Notes under the pieces: model-generated
The model's input: only the letters and a program-made list of their open reading frames with translations
What the model was told of the DNA's origin: nothing
Database searches by the model: none
Program-made: the position numbers and the translations under genes
Shown here: piece by piece, positions 26,532 to 36,184 of the stretch
Position numbering within the stretch: the stretch's first letter is position 1
Layout of the letters: each line of letters begins with the position of its first letter
Source of the DNA: Bacteroidaceae bacterium
GTDB lineage: Bacteria > Bacteroidota > Bacteroidia > Bacteroidales > Bacteroidaceae
Direction: 5' to 3'
DNA: 44,076 bases
Assembly (NCBI GenBank): GCA_024697945.1
Contig: JAILRU010000097.1
Location: 1 to 44,076, forward strand

Positions 26532-27184
26532 TACAGGTTCAAGGCATAAAGAAGAGCTTCGGCAGTCTCGAAGTACTAAAAGGTATTGACCTCGACATAG
26601 AGCAGGGCAAAGTAGTCAGCATCGTCGGCCCAAGTGGTGCAGGCAAGACGACTTTGTTACAGATTATGGGAACACTTGATAAACCCGACTGCGGAAGCGT
26701 CATTATCGACGGAGTTGATGTGATGAAGCTTAGTGATGCCAAACGTTCTGTCTTTCGCAACAAGCACATGGGCTTCGTCTTCCAGTTTCACCAACTTCTG
26801 CCGGAGTTTACTGCCTTGGAGAATGTTATGATGCCAGCTCTCATCGGCGGAACTTCGAAGCGCGAGGCCAGAAAGCGTGCAGAGGAACTTCTCGCCTTCA
26901 TGGGACTCTCGGATAGGGCTTCGCACAAACCCAATGAACTCTCAGGCGGCGAAAAACAACGCGTAGCTGTTGCCCGTGCCCTTGTCAACAAACCAGATGT
27001 GGTCTTTGCCGATGAACCCAGCGGTTCCCTCGATACCCACAACAAAGAGGAATTGCATCGTCTCTTCTTCGACCTGCGCGACCAAATGGGGCAGACCTTT
27101 GTCATTGTGACTCACGACGAACAGCTTGCTGACCTCGCCGACCAGAAAATCTGCATGCGCGACGGCCTGATCGTTACCTCATAA
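26528..27184 (+). CDS. lolD: LolD-like lipoprotein-releasing ABC transporter ATPase
   Basis: The 218-residue ATPase has Walker [10 protein letters not shown], signature [15 protein letters not shown], Walker B VVFADEP and the switch histidine in 'IVTHDEQLA'. '[25 protein letters not shown]' (in two parts here: [13 protein letters not shown] and [12 protein letters not shown]) is typical of the LolD/MacB group. LolD powers LolCE in releasing lipoproteins from the inner membrane to LolA. No permease gene is next to it. Its ATG overlaps the stop of the antiporter-protease frame (ATGA), so the two are co-translated. MacB-like or cell-division FtsE-like roles are less likely. Confidence 0.85.
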   Translation: MIQVQGIKKSFGSLEVLKGIDLDIEQGKVVSIVGPSGAGKTTLLQIMGTLDKPDCGSVIIDGVDVMKLSDAKRSVFRNKHMGFVFQFHQLLPEFTALENVMMPALIGGTSKREARKRAEELLAFMGLSDRASHKPNELSGGEKQRVAVARALVNKPDVVFADEPSGSLDTHNKEELHRLFFDLRDQMGQTFVIVTHDEQLADLADQKICMRDGLIVTS

Positions 27185-27224
27185 CCACCCTATAACCTAA
27201 TAACCTTAAAACCTAATAACCTCA
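27182..27224. repeat. TAACCTAATAACC simple-sequence spacer between convergent genes
   Basis: After the lolD stop the spacer is made of CCTATAACC, CCTAATAACC and similar units. It is the inverse of the GGTTATTG/GGTTATAG spacer at 1657-1715. No strong terminator hairpin is seen between the convergent genes. Confidence 0.6.
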
Positions 27225-28004
27225 AGTTAGTTTTATTTTCCTCATTAAATAGTGCAGGAAGCAGGACGGCATCAGCGGACATAGCATAATGGTAAGCCGG
27301 TCGGAGAGGCAGGGAATGAGGGTGGCCTTACGATGGAACATAGCCTTGAGAGCCTTGCTTGTTGCCTTCTCAGGTGATATCATGAAACCTAAGCGCATGA
27401 GAAGCTTGCGGTAACGCATAAAAGGCAGATTAGTCAATAGAGGCGTATCTACGGCTCCGAAGATGGCTGTCGTGACACTAACAGGACTATCCTTGCACTC
27501 TATACGCAATGCTTTGGAGTATCCCTTCACAAATCGTTTGGTACATCCGTACATGCCTATGACTGGCCAATCCATCCATGCCGTAATGGATGAGATGTTG
27601 AGGATAAAGCCCTTGCCCTGCTCCTTCATGAGCGGAACCAGCAAGCGACAAAGCAGCAGGGGAGTGGTGCAATGCAGGGCTATGATGCGCTGAAGTCTGT
27701 CTGATTCCGTCTCTTCAATGGGTGTGGTAATAAGCATTCCTGCATTATTGATAAGTATTTCCACGCACCAGTTATTCTCTTTGCAAAGGCTCACAATCTG
27801 CTCTGCAGCATGAGGTAATGTGAGGTCTATGCATAAAACAGGAGCCGATACATTATATAAATGGGTAAGTTGGAGTGAAAGTTCCTGTGCCGCATCTCCG
27901 TTGATATCTATCAGAAGAATGTTATAACCCTTTTCTGCTAGCAGGAGAGCATAACAACGGCCCATCCCTGAAGCGGCACCTGTTACAATTGCATATGATT
28001 TCAT
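27222..28004 (-). CDS. Short-chain dehydrogenase/reductase of unknown substrate
   Basis: The 260-residue SDR has the cofactor loop TGAASGMGR, NNAG, the catalytic serine in 'NISSITAW' and Tyr-Lys in 'YGCTKRFVKGYSKALRIE'. The C-terminal ~60 residues are basic and hydrophobic ('LIPCLSDRLTIMLCPLMPSC'), like the membrane-associated tails of lipid- or steroid-type SDRs. Its ATG overlaps the GH76 stop by an ATGA tetranucleotide, yet no functional link to mannan breakdown is evident. The substrate cannot be named. Confidence 0.85.
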   Translation of the reverse strand: MKSYAIVTGAASGMGRCYALLLAEKGYNILLIDINGDAAQELSLQLTHLYNVSAPVLCIDLTLPHAAEQIVSLCKENNWCVEILINNAGMLITTPIEETESDRLQRIIALHCTTPLLLCRLLVPLMKEQGKGFILNISSITAWMDWPVIGMYGCTKRFVKGYSKALRIECKDSPVSVTTAIFGAVDTPLLTNLPFMRYRKLLMRLGFMISPEKATSKALKAMFHRKATLIPCLSDRLTIMLCPLMPSCFLHYLMRKIKLT

Positions 28005-31000
28005 TTAACCAGAAGCTTCTTTCCATCAATTATGTTGATACCATTTTGTGCTTTGTTTAGACGCTGACCGACAATATTATAAATAGCACCCTCATTTTTA
28101 TCATTTATCTTTTGTCCTTTATCATTTGGATGCGAAGCGTCGCCAATTCCAGTCGGGTCAACCGCAACAATGTCAAGCAACTGGATTTCTCCTATCTGTA
28201 GTTGGTTGGCACCATTTGTGGCGGTAATGTTAAGACGATAATGGCTATAGGACTCTGAAGCCTCTACGGAATAGAATTGAGTAGCATAGCGATTGGAGAA
28301 AGGCTGAGCGGCGCGGCTGTCAAGTTGTGTCCATGTGGTTCCGTCGTTACTTCCTTCGAATGTCCAGTCGGCCGGATCGCGTGTGGGCTCATTCTTAGCG
28401 GCTGTGATGCCATAAGTGTTGATGCTAACGGGCTGGTCATAAGTGAATGTAATGCTTACGGATTCGGTGAAGGCAGCACGATAGCAGGTTGTTCTGTTGC
28501 CGTCGTTGATGCGTCCGATGAGTTCTGAGTTGGTAAGCCCTATGGCAGAGGCCTCAACAAGAGACGGTGCCAAGAGACTTGGGTCGCCTGTCTCGGCAAT
28601 GGCAGCTCCGTATAGTTCGAAGTCTGCAAGTCGTACACTTCCGCCGTTTTCTTCGCCTACTTGAAGCTTGAAACTCTTGAAGAGTTTGGTCGTGGAAGTC
28701 GTAAATGTGAGACGTGAACCGCGAGCTGGAAAAGTCAATTCTTTGTTTGAAATCTGGGTTTCTTCACCACTTTCGTTATAGCCAAAGAGGGTGATGCTCT
28801 GAGGGTCGAGGTTCGCATCGTCGGCACAGACAAGAGAATAGCCAAGTACTTTGACAGGCAAAGGCGTGGCGAAATTCCATGATAGGTTACTGCCGCTGAG
28901 TGTGGAGTAAGTTGTCCCATCATCGTCGATGAGAGATTCAGCATCGCTTCCGTCACCTCCTATGATGGAGGAAATGCTTGTTGCGTCGGCATAATAGGTG
29001 CCATAGTCGGGCTTTCCAAAGAGCTGCCATTGGCAGATTTGACTATTATCTGCTGTCTCTTGTCCGTTGTCATTAACGGTCAGTCGATAATAGAGATAGG
29101 AAGTACTGGGATTGACACGGAACACATTAGTATAGTTGTCATAAGGGAAGACTGCTTCTGTCTGTTGGTCGATGAGCTTCCAACCACTGCTACCATTGGC
29201 AGAACCCTCAAGAACCCATGATACGGGAGCCTTCGAGGCAACATTTGCGGTAATGCTGTAAGCTGTAAGCGTGTAATTCCCAGTAGGATGGTAGATGGCA
29301 GAGATGGGCGTTGGGACGCGTGTGGTGCCTACATGATCGATGAGCGCTTCGCATCCTTCAGAAATAGCTCCACCGTCAGCCGTCAGGTCGTAGTCATCTA
29401 TACAACGTCCCATGAGTTGCCATTCAGATACAGAAATCTGCGTTTGGGTGTCGTAGCAGTTGAAGAGTAAACGGTAATGTGTGTATTCTTTTGTGGTCTG
29501 CACATCGGCATTATAGCGCTGGGCATTAACGCTGAAGGAGACTGTGTCTGTCTCATGGTGAAGCGTCTCCCAATTCTGACCGTCATTGGAGGCTTGCAAT
29601 GACCAGTTTATCGGGTCGCCTAAACGATTGTTGCCAGAAAAGAATTGGTAGCCATAGATGCGCATGGGCGAAGGGCTACGGTATTGTATCCAGGTCTCTG
29701 CACCAGCTTCGATATCGGCTGTACAGGATGTCGTAAGGTCGTTGTCGGTAAGGGCGGATAGGTCGTCGGTAAACTGTATACCGTAAGCCGTGAGCTCACC
29801 GTTGCCGTTGGTCAGGTCGGCATAGACGGGATTGAGGCTCTGGAACTGCCACCAGTTGATGTTGGTCCCAGTACCTGAAGATACAAAATAAATATCGTGT
29901 GTGCCTGTGACGGGCTGGTTAATCATCTTGCGAATAGTGTCCCAGGTCTTAAGGGCGGAAAGTTCGCCTCCTTTGATGGAGCAGAGCAAGATACCCTTTG
30001 TGGCGTTGGGCTGGTCGAGGAATACATTGATGCTCGAAGCGCCATGCGAAATGTTGGCACGCAGGTCGAGGTGTGAAGCAGGCTTGTCGCCGAAGTTGAC
30101 ACGACGATAACCAATGTAGTTGTTGTTCTTCATAGGCCCAACCATTCCGCTTCCATCGTCGGTATTGCCGCTATCAGTTACCTGGGCACTCCTGACATAG
30201 TTGAAGTCTTCTGCCTCGTTCATGGCATAGGCATCGTGGCTCTCTACAGCACCCAGATGACAATTGAAGGCAGCCGATACGCAGGTCATGTTGCCATCGT
30301 GTCCGAAGTCCTTGTATTCGTCTCCTTCCTTATGCTTGAAGTTCTCTTCCGATTTTGTCAGCCAAGCAGAAGATGTGATACCGGCAGAGTTACGGTTGTT
30401 CCAGGCATGATAGGCATTCTTTGCTATCCAGGCATAATGGGAAGGTTCATTAAAATCCTCGGCATACTTGCGTATATAGCGGAGCATGATGCCTTTGAAT
30501 CCGCATAGGTCGCCTCGGACTGTCTGGCAGACATGTATGATGCCTTTGGAGTTGGCCATATTTGCTTCGGACCATTTGATAATGGCATCGGCATCGTCCT
30601 TGAACATTTGTTCTCCGTAGTGGTTGTAGAGCATGATAGCAGCACCAAGATTGGTACCTTGGTTATAAGTCGACGCCCAGTAGTTGTAGGTGTTCTTGCC
30701 GATATCATAGCTGTCCCATATCTTACCTGTTGGCTTACCATTCGACATCTCAAAAAGTGTAGAACGCTCTGCTATATAAGTCTTTCGTGCTTTTTGATAG
30801 TAACTGGTATCTGCTTGAGCAATGGCGAGATAGCAGGCACATACGGCAGCAGGGCCGTTAATACAAGAATTTGTACCTGTGCCACTGTTGTGCTTCCATT
30901 GCAGCAGGTCGTTCCCATAGCAGTCAGCACGCTTGAACATTCCATCGAAGTTTTTCTTCGCTGTGGTAAGGTATTTCCTGGTTCCTGTAAGGAGATATGC

Positions 31001-31822
31001 ACGAACACAGGCAATGCACATCCAGGCAATGTCATCATTATATTCATTGTAACCGCTGACACCCTTTTGATACCAAGTGTCTTTGTTGCGGTCAATGAAG
31101 TTGATGTAAAGGTTCTCAAACATTGTGGCATACTGCTGGTCGCCTGTTGTCTCGAGAGCATCTAAGACAATCTCGAACATCTCTGCATCTCCCCACCAGC
31201 CTCCATTTCCAATGACCCAACCTGTACTTGCCTGCCTATATGCGCGAGCTTTCCATTTGTTCATCATGTCGTCTCGCTTATCCTTGGTGAACGCTTGTGC
31301 CATCGGTTCAACAACTTCAACGGTCCAGGTGATGCGAGCTAAATCAACAATGAGTTCGTTATCTTTATTAATTGTGTTGACAATTGTCAGTTTACTTCCT
31401 TCTGAAGGGTCTTCTTCGGCAGCAAGAGCATATTTCCGTGTCGTTCCTTGATAGATAATATATTGGTTGGTGGTGCCTTCTACAGGAACAAACTCCCATG
31501 AACCGCGAGAATTTGCCACGCTTTTGCTCGTTTGACCAACGCTCCCTCCCGTTCCTGATGTAATCCCGCCAAGATAGAAGTTGGTGTAGTCGTTGGAAAG
31601 GAGAAATGTACCGTTACTCTTGGAAGTAAGTGTCCAGCGTTGGGCATTGACGTTGGTCTCAGTCCAAAGGACAGCTCTCTGATTCTCGTCAAGTGATGAG
31701 TTCTCCACGAAAACAGATTTGTCGTTGTGGATAAGACGAATAGTCAGGCCTGTCTCTATAGCATTTGCATTGAAAGTAGTCACCAACAGAAAGAGGATGA
31801 ACAAGAGTCGGAAGAGCTTCAT
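28001..31822 (-). CDS. Secreted GH76 alpha-1,6-mannanase with ricin-type, CBM6 and discoidin modules
   Basis: The 1273-residue protein has a signal peptide (MKLFRLLFILFLLVTTFNANA). Modules: a ricin-B-like lectin (~25-160); a GH76 catalytic domain (~175-530) with the adjacent acid pair D263-D264 in 'NEYNDDIAWM', as expected for nucleophile and acid/base; a CBM6-like domain (~540-660); four F5/8 type C-like modules (~665-805, 807-940, 942-1075, 1077-1218); and a sorting tail 'YNIVGQRLNKAQNGINII'. GH76 enzymes cut the alpha-1,6-mannan backbone of fungal cell wall mannan or related bacterial glycans. The extra binding modules suggest action at a surface-bound glycan. No SusC/SusD pair is nearby, so it is not in a classic polysaccharide utilisation locus. 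It overlaps the downstream SDR by 4 bp. Confidence 0.88.
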   Translation of the reverse strand: MKLFRLLFILFLLVTTFNANAIETGLTIRLIHNDKSVFVENSSLDENQRAVLWTETNVNAQRWTLTSKSNGTFLLSNDYTNFYLGGITSGTGGSVGQTSKSVANSRGSWEFVPVEGTTNQYIIYQGTTRKYALAAEEDPSEGSKLTIVNTINKDNELIVDLARITWTVEVVEPMAQAFTKDKRDDMMNKWKARAYRQASTGWVIGNGGWWGDAEMFEIVLDALETTGDQQYATMFENLYINFIDRNKDTWYQKGVSGYNEYNDDIAWMCIACVRAYLLTGTRKYLTTAKKNFDGMFKRADCYGNDLLQWKHNSGTGTNSCINGPAAVCACYLAIAQADTSYYQKARKTYIAERSTLFEMSNGKPTGKIWDSYDIGKNTYNYWASTYNQGTNLGAAIMLYNHYGEQMFKDDADAIIKWSEANMANSKGIIHVCQTVRGDLCGFKGIMLRYIRKYAEDFNEPSHYAWIAKNAYHAWNNRNSAGITSSAWLTKSEENFKHKEGDEYKDFGHDGNMTCVSAAFNCHLGAVESHDAYAMNEAEDFNYVRSAQVTDSGNTDDGSGMVGPMKNNNYIGYRRVNFGDKPASHLDLRANISHGASSINVFLDQPNATKGILLCSIKGGELSALKTWDTIRKMINQPVTGTHDIYFVSSGTGTNINWWQFQSLNPVYADLTNGNGELTAYGIQFTDDLSALTDNDLTTSCTADIEAGAETWIQYRSPSPMRIYGYQFFSGNNRLGDPINWSLQASNDGQNWETLHHETDTVSFSVNAQRYNADVQTTKEYTHYRLLFNCYDTQTQISVSEWQLMGRCIDDYDLTADGGAISEGCEALIDHVGTTRVPTPISAIYHPTGNYTLTAYSITANVASKAPVSWVLEGSANGSSGWKLIDQQTEAVFPYDNYTNVFRVNPSTSYLYYRLTVNDNGQETADNSQICQWQLFGKPDYGTYYADATSISSIIGGDGSDAESLIDDDGTTYSTLSGSNLSWNFATPLPVKVLGYSLVCADDANLDPQSITLFGYNESGEETQISNKELTFPARGSRLTFTTSTTKLFKSFKLQVGEENGGSVRLADFELYGAAIAETGDPSLLAPSLVEASAIGLTNSELIGRINDGNRTTCYRAAFTESVSITFTYDQPVSINTYGITAAKNEPTRDPADWTFEGSNDGTTWTQLDSRAAQPFSNRYATQFYSVEASESYSHYRLNITATNGANQLQIGEIQLLDIVAVDPTGIGDASHPNDKGQKINDKNEGAIYNIVGQRLNKAQNGINIIDGKKLLVK

Positions 31823-31870
31823 ATAATTGATAATTAAAAGTTAAGATAAGGCAAAGATTGTATTATTATT

Positions 31871-32824
31871 TCAATATGACAAGGATTGTTGACAAAAATA
31901 TCTGTTTTCTGCTCCGCAATGTGGACATTTCCCCAGCCCTTGAAGTCTTTCACCACAAGAACCACAAAGATAATGTGCTCTGGAATGTCGATAATAACGT
32001 AGTATCAGCACCATAGCAAAAAGAGCAAAGAGAATATAACTCGCTCCAGGACTTAGAAATGCTAATGTGAAAAGGAGATAGCAGAGAATGCAGCAGCCGA
32101 GCAGGGACAAAAGATAGAGCATAGCCTCTCCGATGGGAAGCTGTCGATACACTTCCTCGATTGTAGCTACAGCCAGAACGAGTAGTATCCAAACAGAACA
32201 CAGGAAAAGACTTAGGATGGGTGGAAGCCCGAATGGATTGAGCGTAGGATGATAATAGTATAGGACCCAAGTATCGGGTACATAATGTTGGATACCGGCA
32301 TAGAGAAGGGCAGAGACGGCAAGCGTGATGAGCAGGAACGTGGGGTAGGGCGATAGAATATCGCGCAGGAAAAAGACATGTGGCCGTTTTCGACTGAATA
32401 CTTGATAAAGCAAGACGAACAGGGAAATGGCAAACAGGATGGCGAAAAATCCTAAATGACGGATGCTGAATAGGTGAATGAAGCGGGAAATGGGGTCATC
32501 TGGTACCACGCTTTCAAGGAAATTGTGTTGGTGCGTCCATCCCATTGTGAACTGGTCTCGAGCCAATTTCACCCAGACACTATCTACAGAATCTTCTGGA
32601 ATGATAAGTGTTTCTGCTACTACCAAAGGGTCTCCGAAATAAACACTCAACTGCTCGCACAGCGTATCGACGGGCATATTGTGTAACGGCTGACTGCTTT
32701 GTAGCATTAGGGTGTCAATGCATAATTCAAAGTTGTCCCCAACATCATAGAGTGTTGCATCTTCTCCCTGATAGTAACAGGAGGTCAGAAGCAGTGTAAG
32801 TGACAATATCCAAGTGATTCTCAT
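31871..32824 (-). CDS. Membrane protein with lipoprotein-like signal and C-terminal zinc ribbon
   Basis: The 317-residue protein begins MRITWILSLTLLLTSCYYQG, whose LTSC resembles a lipobox. A ~110-residue extracytoplasmic region contains 'FTMGWTHQHNFLESVVPDDP', a pattern I associate with Bacteroidetes zinc-ribbon membrane proteins. Four or so hydrophobic segments follow (~117-265). The C-terminus holds two CxxC pairs, 'CGSCGERL' and 'CPHCGAEN', forming a zinc ribbon. It starts 15 bp after the U32 gene. Function is unknown; a sensing or assembly role is a guess. Confidence 0.75.
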   Translation of the reverse strand: MRITWILSLTLLLTSCYYQGEDATLYDVGDNFELCIDTLMLQSSQPLHNMPVDTLCEQLSVYFGDPLVVAETLIIPEDSVDSVWVKLARDQFTMGWTHQHNFLESVVPDDPISRFIHLFSIRHLGFFAILFAISLFVLLYQVFSRKRPHVFFLRDILSPYPTFLLITLAVSALLYAGIQHYVPDTWVLYYYHPTLNPFGLPPILSLFLCSVWILLVLAVATIEEVYRQLPIGEAMLYLLSLLGCCILCYLLFTLAFLSPGASYILFALFAMVLILRYYRHSRAHYLCGSCGERLQGLGKCPHCGAENRYFCQQSLSY

Positions 32825-32839
32825 TATAATGGATTGTAA

Positions 32840-34570
32840 CTATGTGCTCAAGACTTTCATCTCACACTTTTGGCAGTCAAATTCGAGACGGAAACGGCGT
32901 TTGTCAGAAAGGACAAGATAAAGCGGGTCATGAGGAGCGTCTTTACTCTGCTTTTCTTTCTTACACCAGCCCCAGGCATGTCGAATGCAGAAACGGCAGG
33001 TCATGAGGGGGTCATCATTTCGCTTCTCCATCGGAGAAGTGTCTTTGGAGAGTTTTTTATCCTGAACTTCGTGATTTCCTTGCTTTGTATCCGTCTCCAA
33101 TGAAATGGTCGGGGAGGCGGTCAAATTCCTTCTCCATTCTGCCAAGCAACTTTTAGGGATGAACCAAGGTCGGGAAAAGTGCATAGAGATGTCTGTGCAG
33201 ATGTAGGGTGTGTCGCCAAGCTTACTGAGCACATCACGAATTGTGGCTGTCTGGTCGGTGCGTGCTTCCTGATGGTTAGCAAGAAAATCTTCACTTCTTT
33301 TTGTACCGTCGTCGGCAGAGAAGGTCAAACGAAATCCTTGTTCTATTTCTTCAATATGGAATCGTGCTGCGATGCGTCGTTCTGCCGTCTTCCCACTCAT
33401 GAGTCGTTCCCATTGCTGGTCATAGCTGCGCCAAAGCCGGTCCCCTTTCCTAATGTTTGGCATGGAAGCAGGATAGAGGTGATTGACATCGGCTCGATTC
33501 ACGCGAAATCCCTGCAAACGTCCCTCTACATCAAAGAAACAAAGGCCATCCCCATTACTGAATGCTTCTGAGGAAGAGACAATAATATAGCCTTGTCTTA
33601 CCTCTTTTACGAGTCCTACTTCGCGTCCTTTACTCTTCGGTGTGTCGGGGGAAGCAAGGTCGTCTGTCCTGTCATCAAGAAAATATTCAGTATTGCCTCT
33701 GGAGAAGCTGCGCGAAAGATCTGGCTGGAAGGCGTAGGTCGATATGCCGAACGAGGAGCGGACGAATTCCGGCCTTCTCTTCATGATGGCATCAAGAGCC
33801 TGTCTATAGCTGGCTGTGACGTTTTTGACATACGAGATGTCTTTAAGCCGTCCTTCTATCTTGAAGCTTCCTACACCAACATCCAGCATCTCTTCGAGGC
33901 GGTTCTGGCGATTCATATCTCGTAGTGATAGTAGGTATTTATCCTTGATGAGTGTGTACCCTTTGCTATCTTCGAGCGAAAAGGGCAGACGGCAGAACTG
34001 TGCACATTCACCGCGATTGGCAGAACGCCCGAAGCAGTACTCCGAGGCATAGCATCTTCCGCTGTAAGATACACAAAGCGCGCCATGTACGAATACCTCC
34101 AGATTCACTTCCGGAATGGCTTTGTGAATATTGCGAATTTGTTCGAGTGATAATTCACGTGCAAGAACTATTTGATTGAATCCCTGTTCTTTAAGATTTC
34201 GACATTGTTCCATTGTTCGGTTGTCCATCTGGGTACTTGCATGGAGTGGAATCGGTGGTAAGTCCATCTCCAAAAAGACCATGTCCTGAACAATCAATGC
34301 ATCGACTCCTGCATGGTAGAGGTCCCATACCAAGAGACATGCTTCTTCCCGTTCGTTCTCGTAGAGAAGCGTATTGACTGCTGCAAAGACCTTAGCACCA
34401 TAACGATGCGCGTAGTCGCATAGCTTGGCAATGTCTTCGGTCGGATTACCAGCAGCAGCCCTCGCACCAAAGCGTGATGCACCGATATAGACAGCATCTG
34501 CGCCATGGTCGATGGCAGCTATGCCGCACTCAAGGTTCCGTGCAGGTGAAAGAAGCTCAATGTATCTCAT
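32840..34570 (-). CDS. U32 family peptidase-like protein (RlhA/TrhP-type RNA hydroxylation factor)
   Basis: The 576-residue protein starts at the ATG at 34568-34570 (MRYIELLSPARN), overlapping the metA end by 14 bp; a longer frame to 34678 only reads metA out of frame. The U32 signature is complete: 'EVFVHGALCVSYSGRCYAS', followed by 'CFGRSANRGECAQFCRLPF'. The C-terminus carries 'CRFCIRHAWGWCKK' and 'DCQKCEMKV', extra cysteines that may bind a metal or Fe-S cluster. Members once called collagenases act in E. coli on RNA: RlhA hydroxylates 23S rRNA C2501 and TrhP modifies tRNA U34. A role in RNA hydroxylation is therefore more likely than proteolysis, but which RNA is not decidable here. Confidence 0.88.
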   Translation of the reverse strand: MRYIELLSPARNLECGIAAIDHGADAVYIGASRFGARAAAGNPTEDIAKLCDYAHRYGAKVFAAVNTLLYENEREEACLLVWDLYHAGVDALIVQDMVFLEMDLPPIPLHASTQMDNRTMEQCRNLKEQGFNQIVLARELSLEQIRNIHKAIPEVNLEVFVHGALCVSYSGRCYASEYCFGRSANRGECAQFCRLPFSLEDSKGYTLIKDKYLLSLRDMNRQNRLEEMLDVGVGSFKIEGRLKDISYVKNVTASYRQALDAIMKRRPEFVRSSFGISTYAFQPDLSRSFSRGNTEYFLDDRTDDLASPDTPKSKGREVGLVKEVRQGYIIVSSSEAFSNGDGLCFFDVEGRLQGFRVNRADVNHLYPASMPNIRKGDRLWRSYDQQWERLMSGKTAERRIAARFHIEEIEQGFRLTFSADDGTKRSEDFLANHQEARTDQTATIRDVLSKLGDTPYICTDISMHFSRPWFIPKSCLAEWRRNLTASPTISLETDTKQGNHEVQDKKLSKDTSPMEKRNDDPLMTCRFCIRHAWGWCKKEKQSKDAPHDPLYLVLSDKRRFRLEFDCQKCEMKVLST

Positions 34571-35474
34571 CGATATTGTATGGCGTTTCCTGATAGACGT
34601 AGTAGTTAAGCCAGTTTTGGAAAAGCAGGTTTCCGTGTCCACGCCAGGTGACGAGCGGTCCCTCCTCGGGATTGTCATTGCGATAATAGTTGTAGGGCTT
34701 TTGGATGGGAAGTCCCTTCCCGAGGTCGCGTTTATATTCTATGTCAAGCGTCATGGGTGAATACTCAGAGTGGCCTGTGATGTAGATTTCACGCCCTTCC
34801 CGCGCCATCACCATTGAGACTCCGCACCTGGGCCCTTCGGCAATGATTGTCAGTTCAGGTACAGACAGAATGTCCTCTTTCCTTATTTCCGTATGACGAC
34901 TATGCGGCATGTTGAACACATCGTCAAAGCCCCTGAAAATAGGTAGTAGGGGTAGGAGTGGCACTTGTGGAAAAATGCCAAACTTCTTTTCTGGAAGCGG
35001 GTACTTGGGCACGCCGTAGTGATAGTATAGACCAGCTTGGGCAGCCCAGCAAATGTACATTGTACTGGTGACGTGTGTCCGGGCCCAGGCGAAGATGCCG
35101 CACAACTCCTCCCAATAGTTTACCTCCTCGAATTCGAGGTGCTCTACTGGGGCGCCGGTAATAATAAATCCGTCGAACTTCTCGTGACGCATTGCTTCAA
35201 AATTGCGGTAAAAGGCTTTCATGTGCTCAATTGGCGTGTTCTTGCTCGTATGCGCCTTGACCTTCATTAGATGTACTTCCAACTGAAGAGGACTATTGGA
35301 GAGCAGTCGTATGAGGTCTGTCTCAGTAGTGATTTTCAGCGGCATAAGGTTCAGTATGGCGATGCGTAAAGGTCGGATGTCCTGTGCGTTTGCTCTTTCA
35401 TCGCCCAGAACGAAGATGTTCTCGTTCTTGAGGAATTCTATGGCTGGCAGTCTGTCGGGAAGTCTTAATGGCAT
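34557..35474 (-). CDS. metA: Homoserine O-acyltransferase, probably acetyl-specific
   Basis: MetA acylates homoserine in methionine synthesis. The 305 residues contain the nucleophile C142 in 'MYICWAAQAGLYYHYG' and the His/Glu of 'ITGHSEYSP'. Residue 111 is glutamate ('ITGAPVEHLEF'), where E. coli has glycine. Published work on Bacillus MetA showed Glu111 favours acetyl-CoA over succinyl-CoA, so this is likely a homoserine O-acetyltransferase despite the MetA fold. It consumes homoserine derived through asd. The gene lies ~40 bp after the DUF4923 gene and overlaps the U32 gene. Confidence 0.94.
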   Translation of the reverse strand: MPLRLPDRLPAIEFLKNENIFVLGDERANAQDIRPLRIAILNLMPLKITTETDLIRLLSNSPLQLEVHLMKVKAHTSKNTPIEHMKAFYRNFEAMRHEKFDGFIITGAPVEHLEFEEVNYWEELCGIFAWARTHVTSTMYICWAAQAGLYYHYGVPKYPLPEKKFGIFPQVPLLPLLPIFRGFDDVFNMPHSRHTEIRKEDILSVPELTIIAEGPRCGVSMVMAREGREIYITGHSEYSPMTLDIEYKRDLGKGLPIQKPYNYYRNDNPEEGPLVTWRGHGNLLFQNWLNYYVYQETPYNIDEIH

Positions 35475-35513
35475 ATCATGAGTTTATGGGTTGAAGAGTA
35501 TATTATCGTTGGG

Positions 35514-36143
35514 TTATTTCGACATTGCCCAACCAAGCTTCAGACCAGTGTAGCTCTGGAGCAGGGAAGAGAGGGAACTGGTGCTCTTGGAACTGATTGA
35601 GGTAGCCACGGCGAGTAGTTTGTCGGCCTCAAAGAGCATCATGAGTTGCCCCGTCTGAACGGAAGCAGTACAAGTCATCTGTCCGAGACCAAGCACATCG
35701 GTCAGAGTCAATTTATGGCTACTTGCGTCATAAGCATAGGTTCCGTCCAATGTCTTTGAACCCAATGTCAGGGTACAGGTTCCGTCGTTGTTAAGGGTAA
35801 ATACTGACTTGCCGGCTGAGAACCCCATCTTGCTCAGCTGAGTACCAAGCTTTGACTCAAAATTGCTACTGATGACTTGTCCGCCAAGTTGAGAGAGGAT
35901 GTTCTCGCTCTCAAAAACAACCTTTGGACCGGAATAGGTCCAGGCACCTACGAGAGACTGCTGGGACGTGGTATTACCCAAAATGCTGGAGAGCACTGTG
36001 CCAAGTATATCTGCACCTGCTTGCTGAAGAGCAGCGTTGCTGTCGTTGGTTGTTGTGCCTGTTGTACCTGTTGTGCCGAATCCACAGGATACGAGTGTAA
36101 GACTTACAGCGACTATAGCTGCGAAAGAACGAAGTTTTTTCAT
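35514..36143 (-). CDS. DUF4923 family lipoprotein
   Basis: Started at the ATG at 36141-36143 (MKKLRSFAAIVAVSLTLVSC), the protein is 209 residues; a frame to 36188 adds unlikely residues. The lipobox LVSC predicts lipid attachment. After a Thr/Gly-rich stretch the ~170-residue domain contains 'LVGAWTYSGPKVVFESENIL', 'FTLNNDGTCTLTLGSKTLDG' and 'SLLQSYTGLKLGWAMSK', which match the Bacteroidetes lipocalin-like DUF4923 family. The fold suggests ligand binding; the ligand is unknown. It follows the RluA-type gene by ~40 bp. Confidence 0.85.
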   Translation of the reverse strand: MKKLRSFAAIVAVSLTLVSCGFGTTGTTGTTTNDSNAALQQAGADILGTVLSSILGNTTSQQSLVGAWTYSGPKVVFESENILSQLGGQVISSNFESKLGTQLSKMGFSAGKSVFTLNNDGTCTLTLGSKTLDGTYAYDASSHKLTLTDVLGLGQMTCTASVQTGQLMMLFEADKLLAVATSISSKSTSSLSSLLQSYTGLKLGWAMSK

Positions 36144-36184
36144 AATGGTTAATTGGCTTTTGAATTTTGTTTTGGTTAGAAAGT

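Noticed and set aside
34571..34678. Upstream extension of the U32 protein
   Set aside because: The extra 36 residues are metA sequence read out of frame; the ATG at 34568-34570 begins the conserved MRYIELLSPARN.
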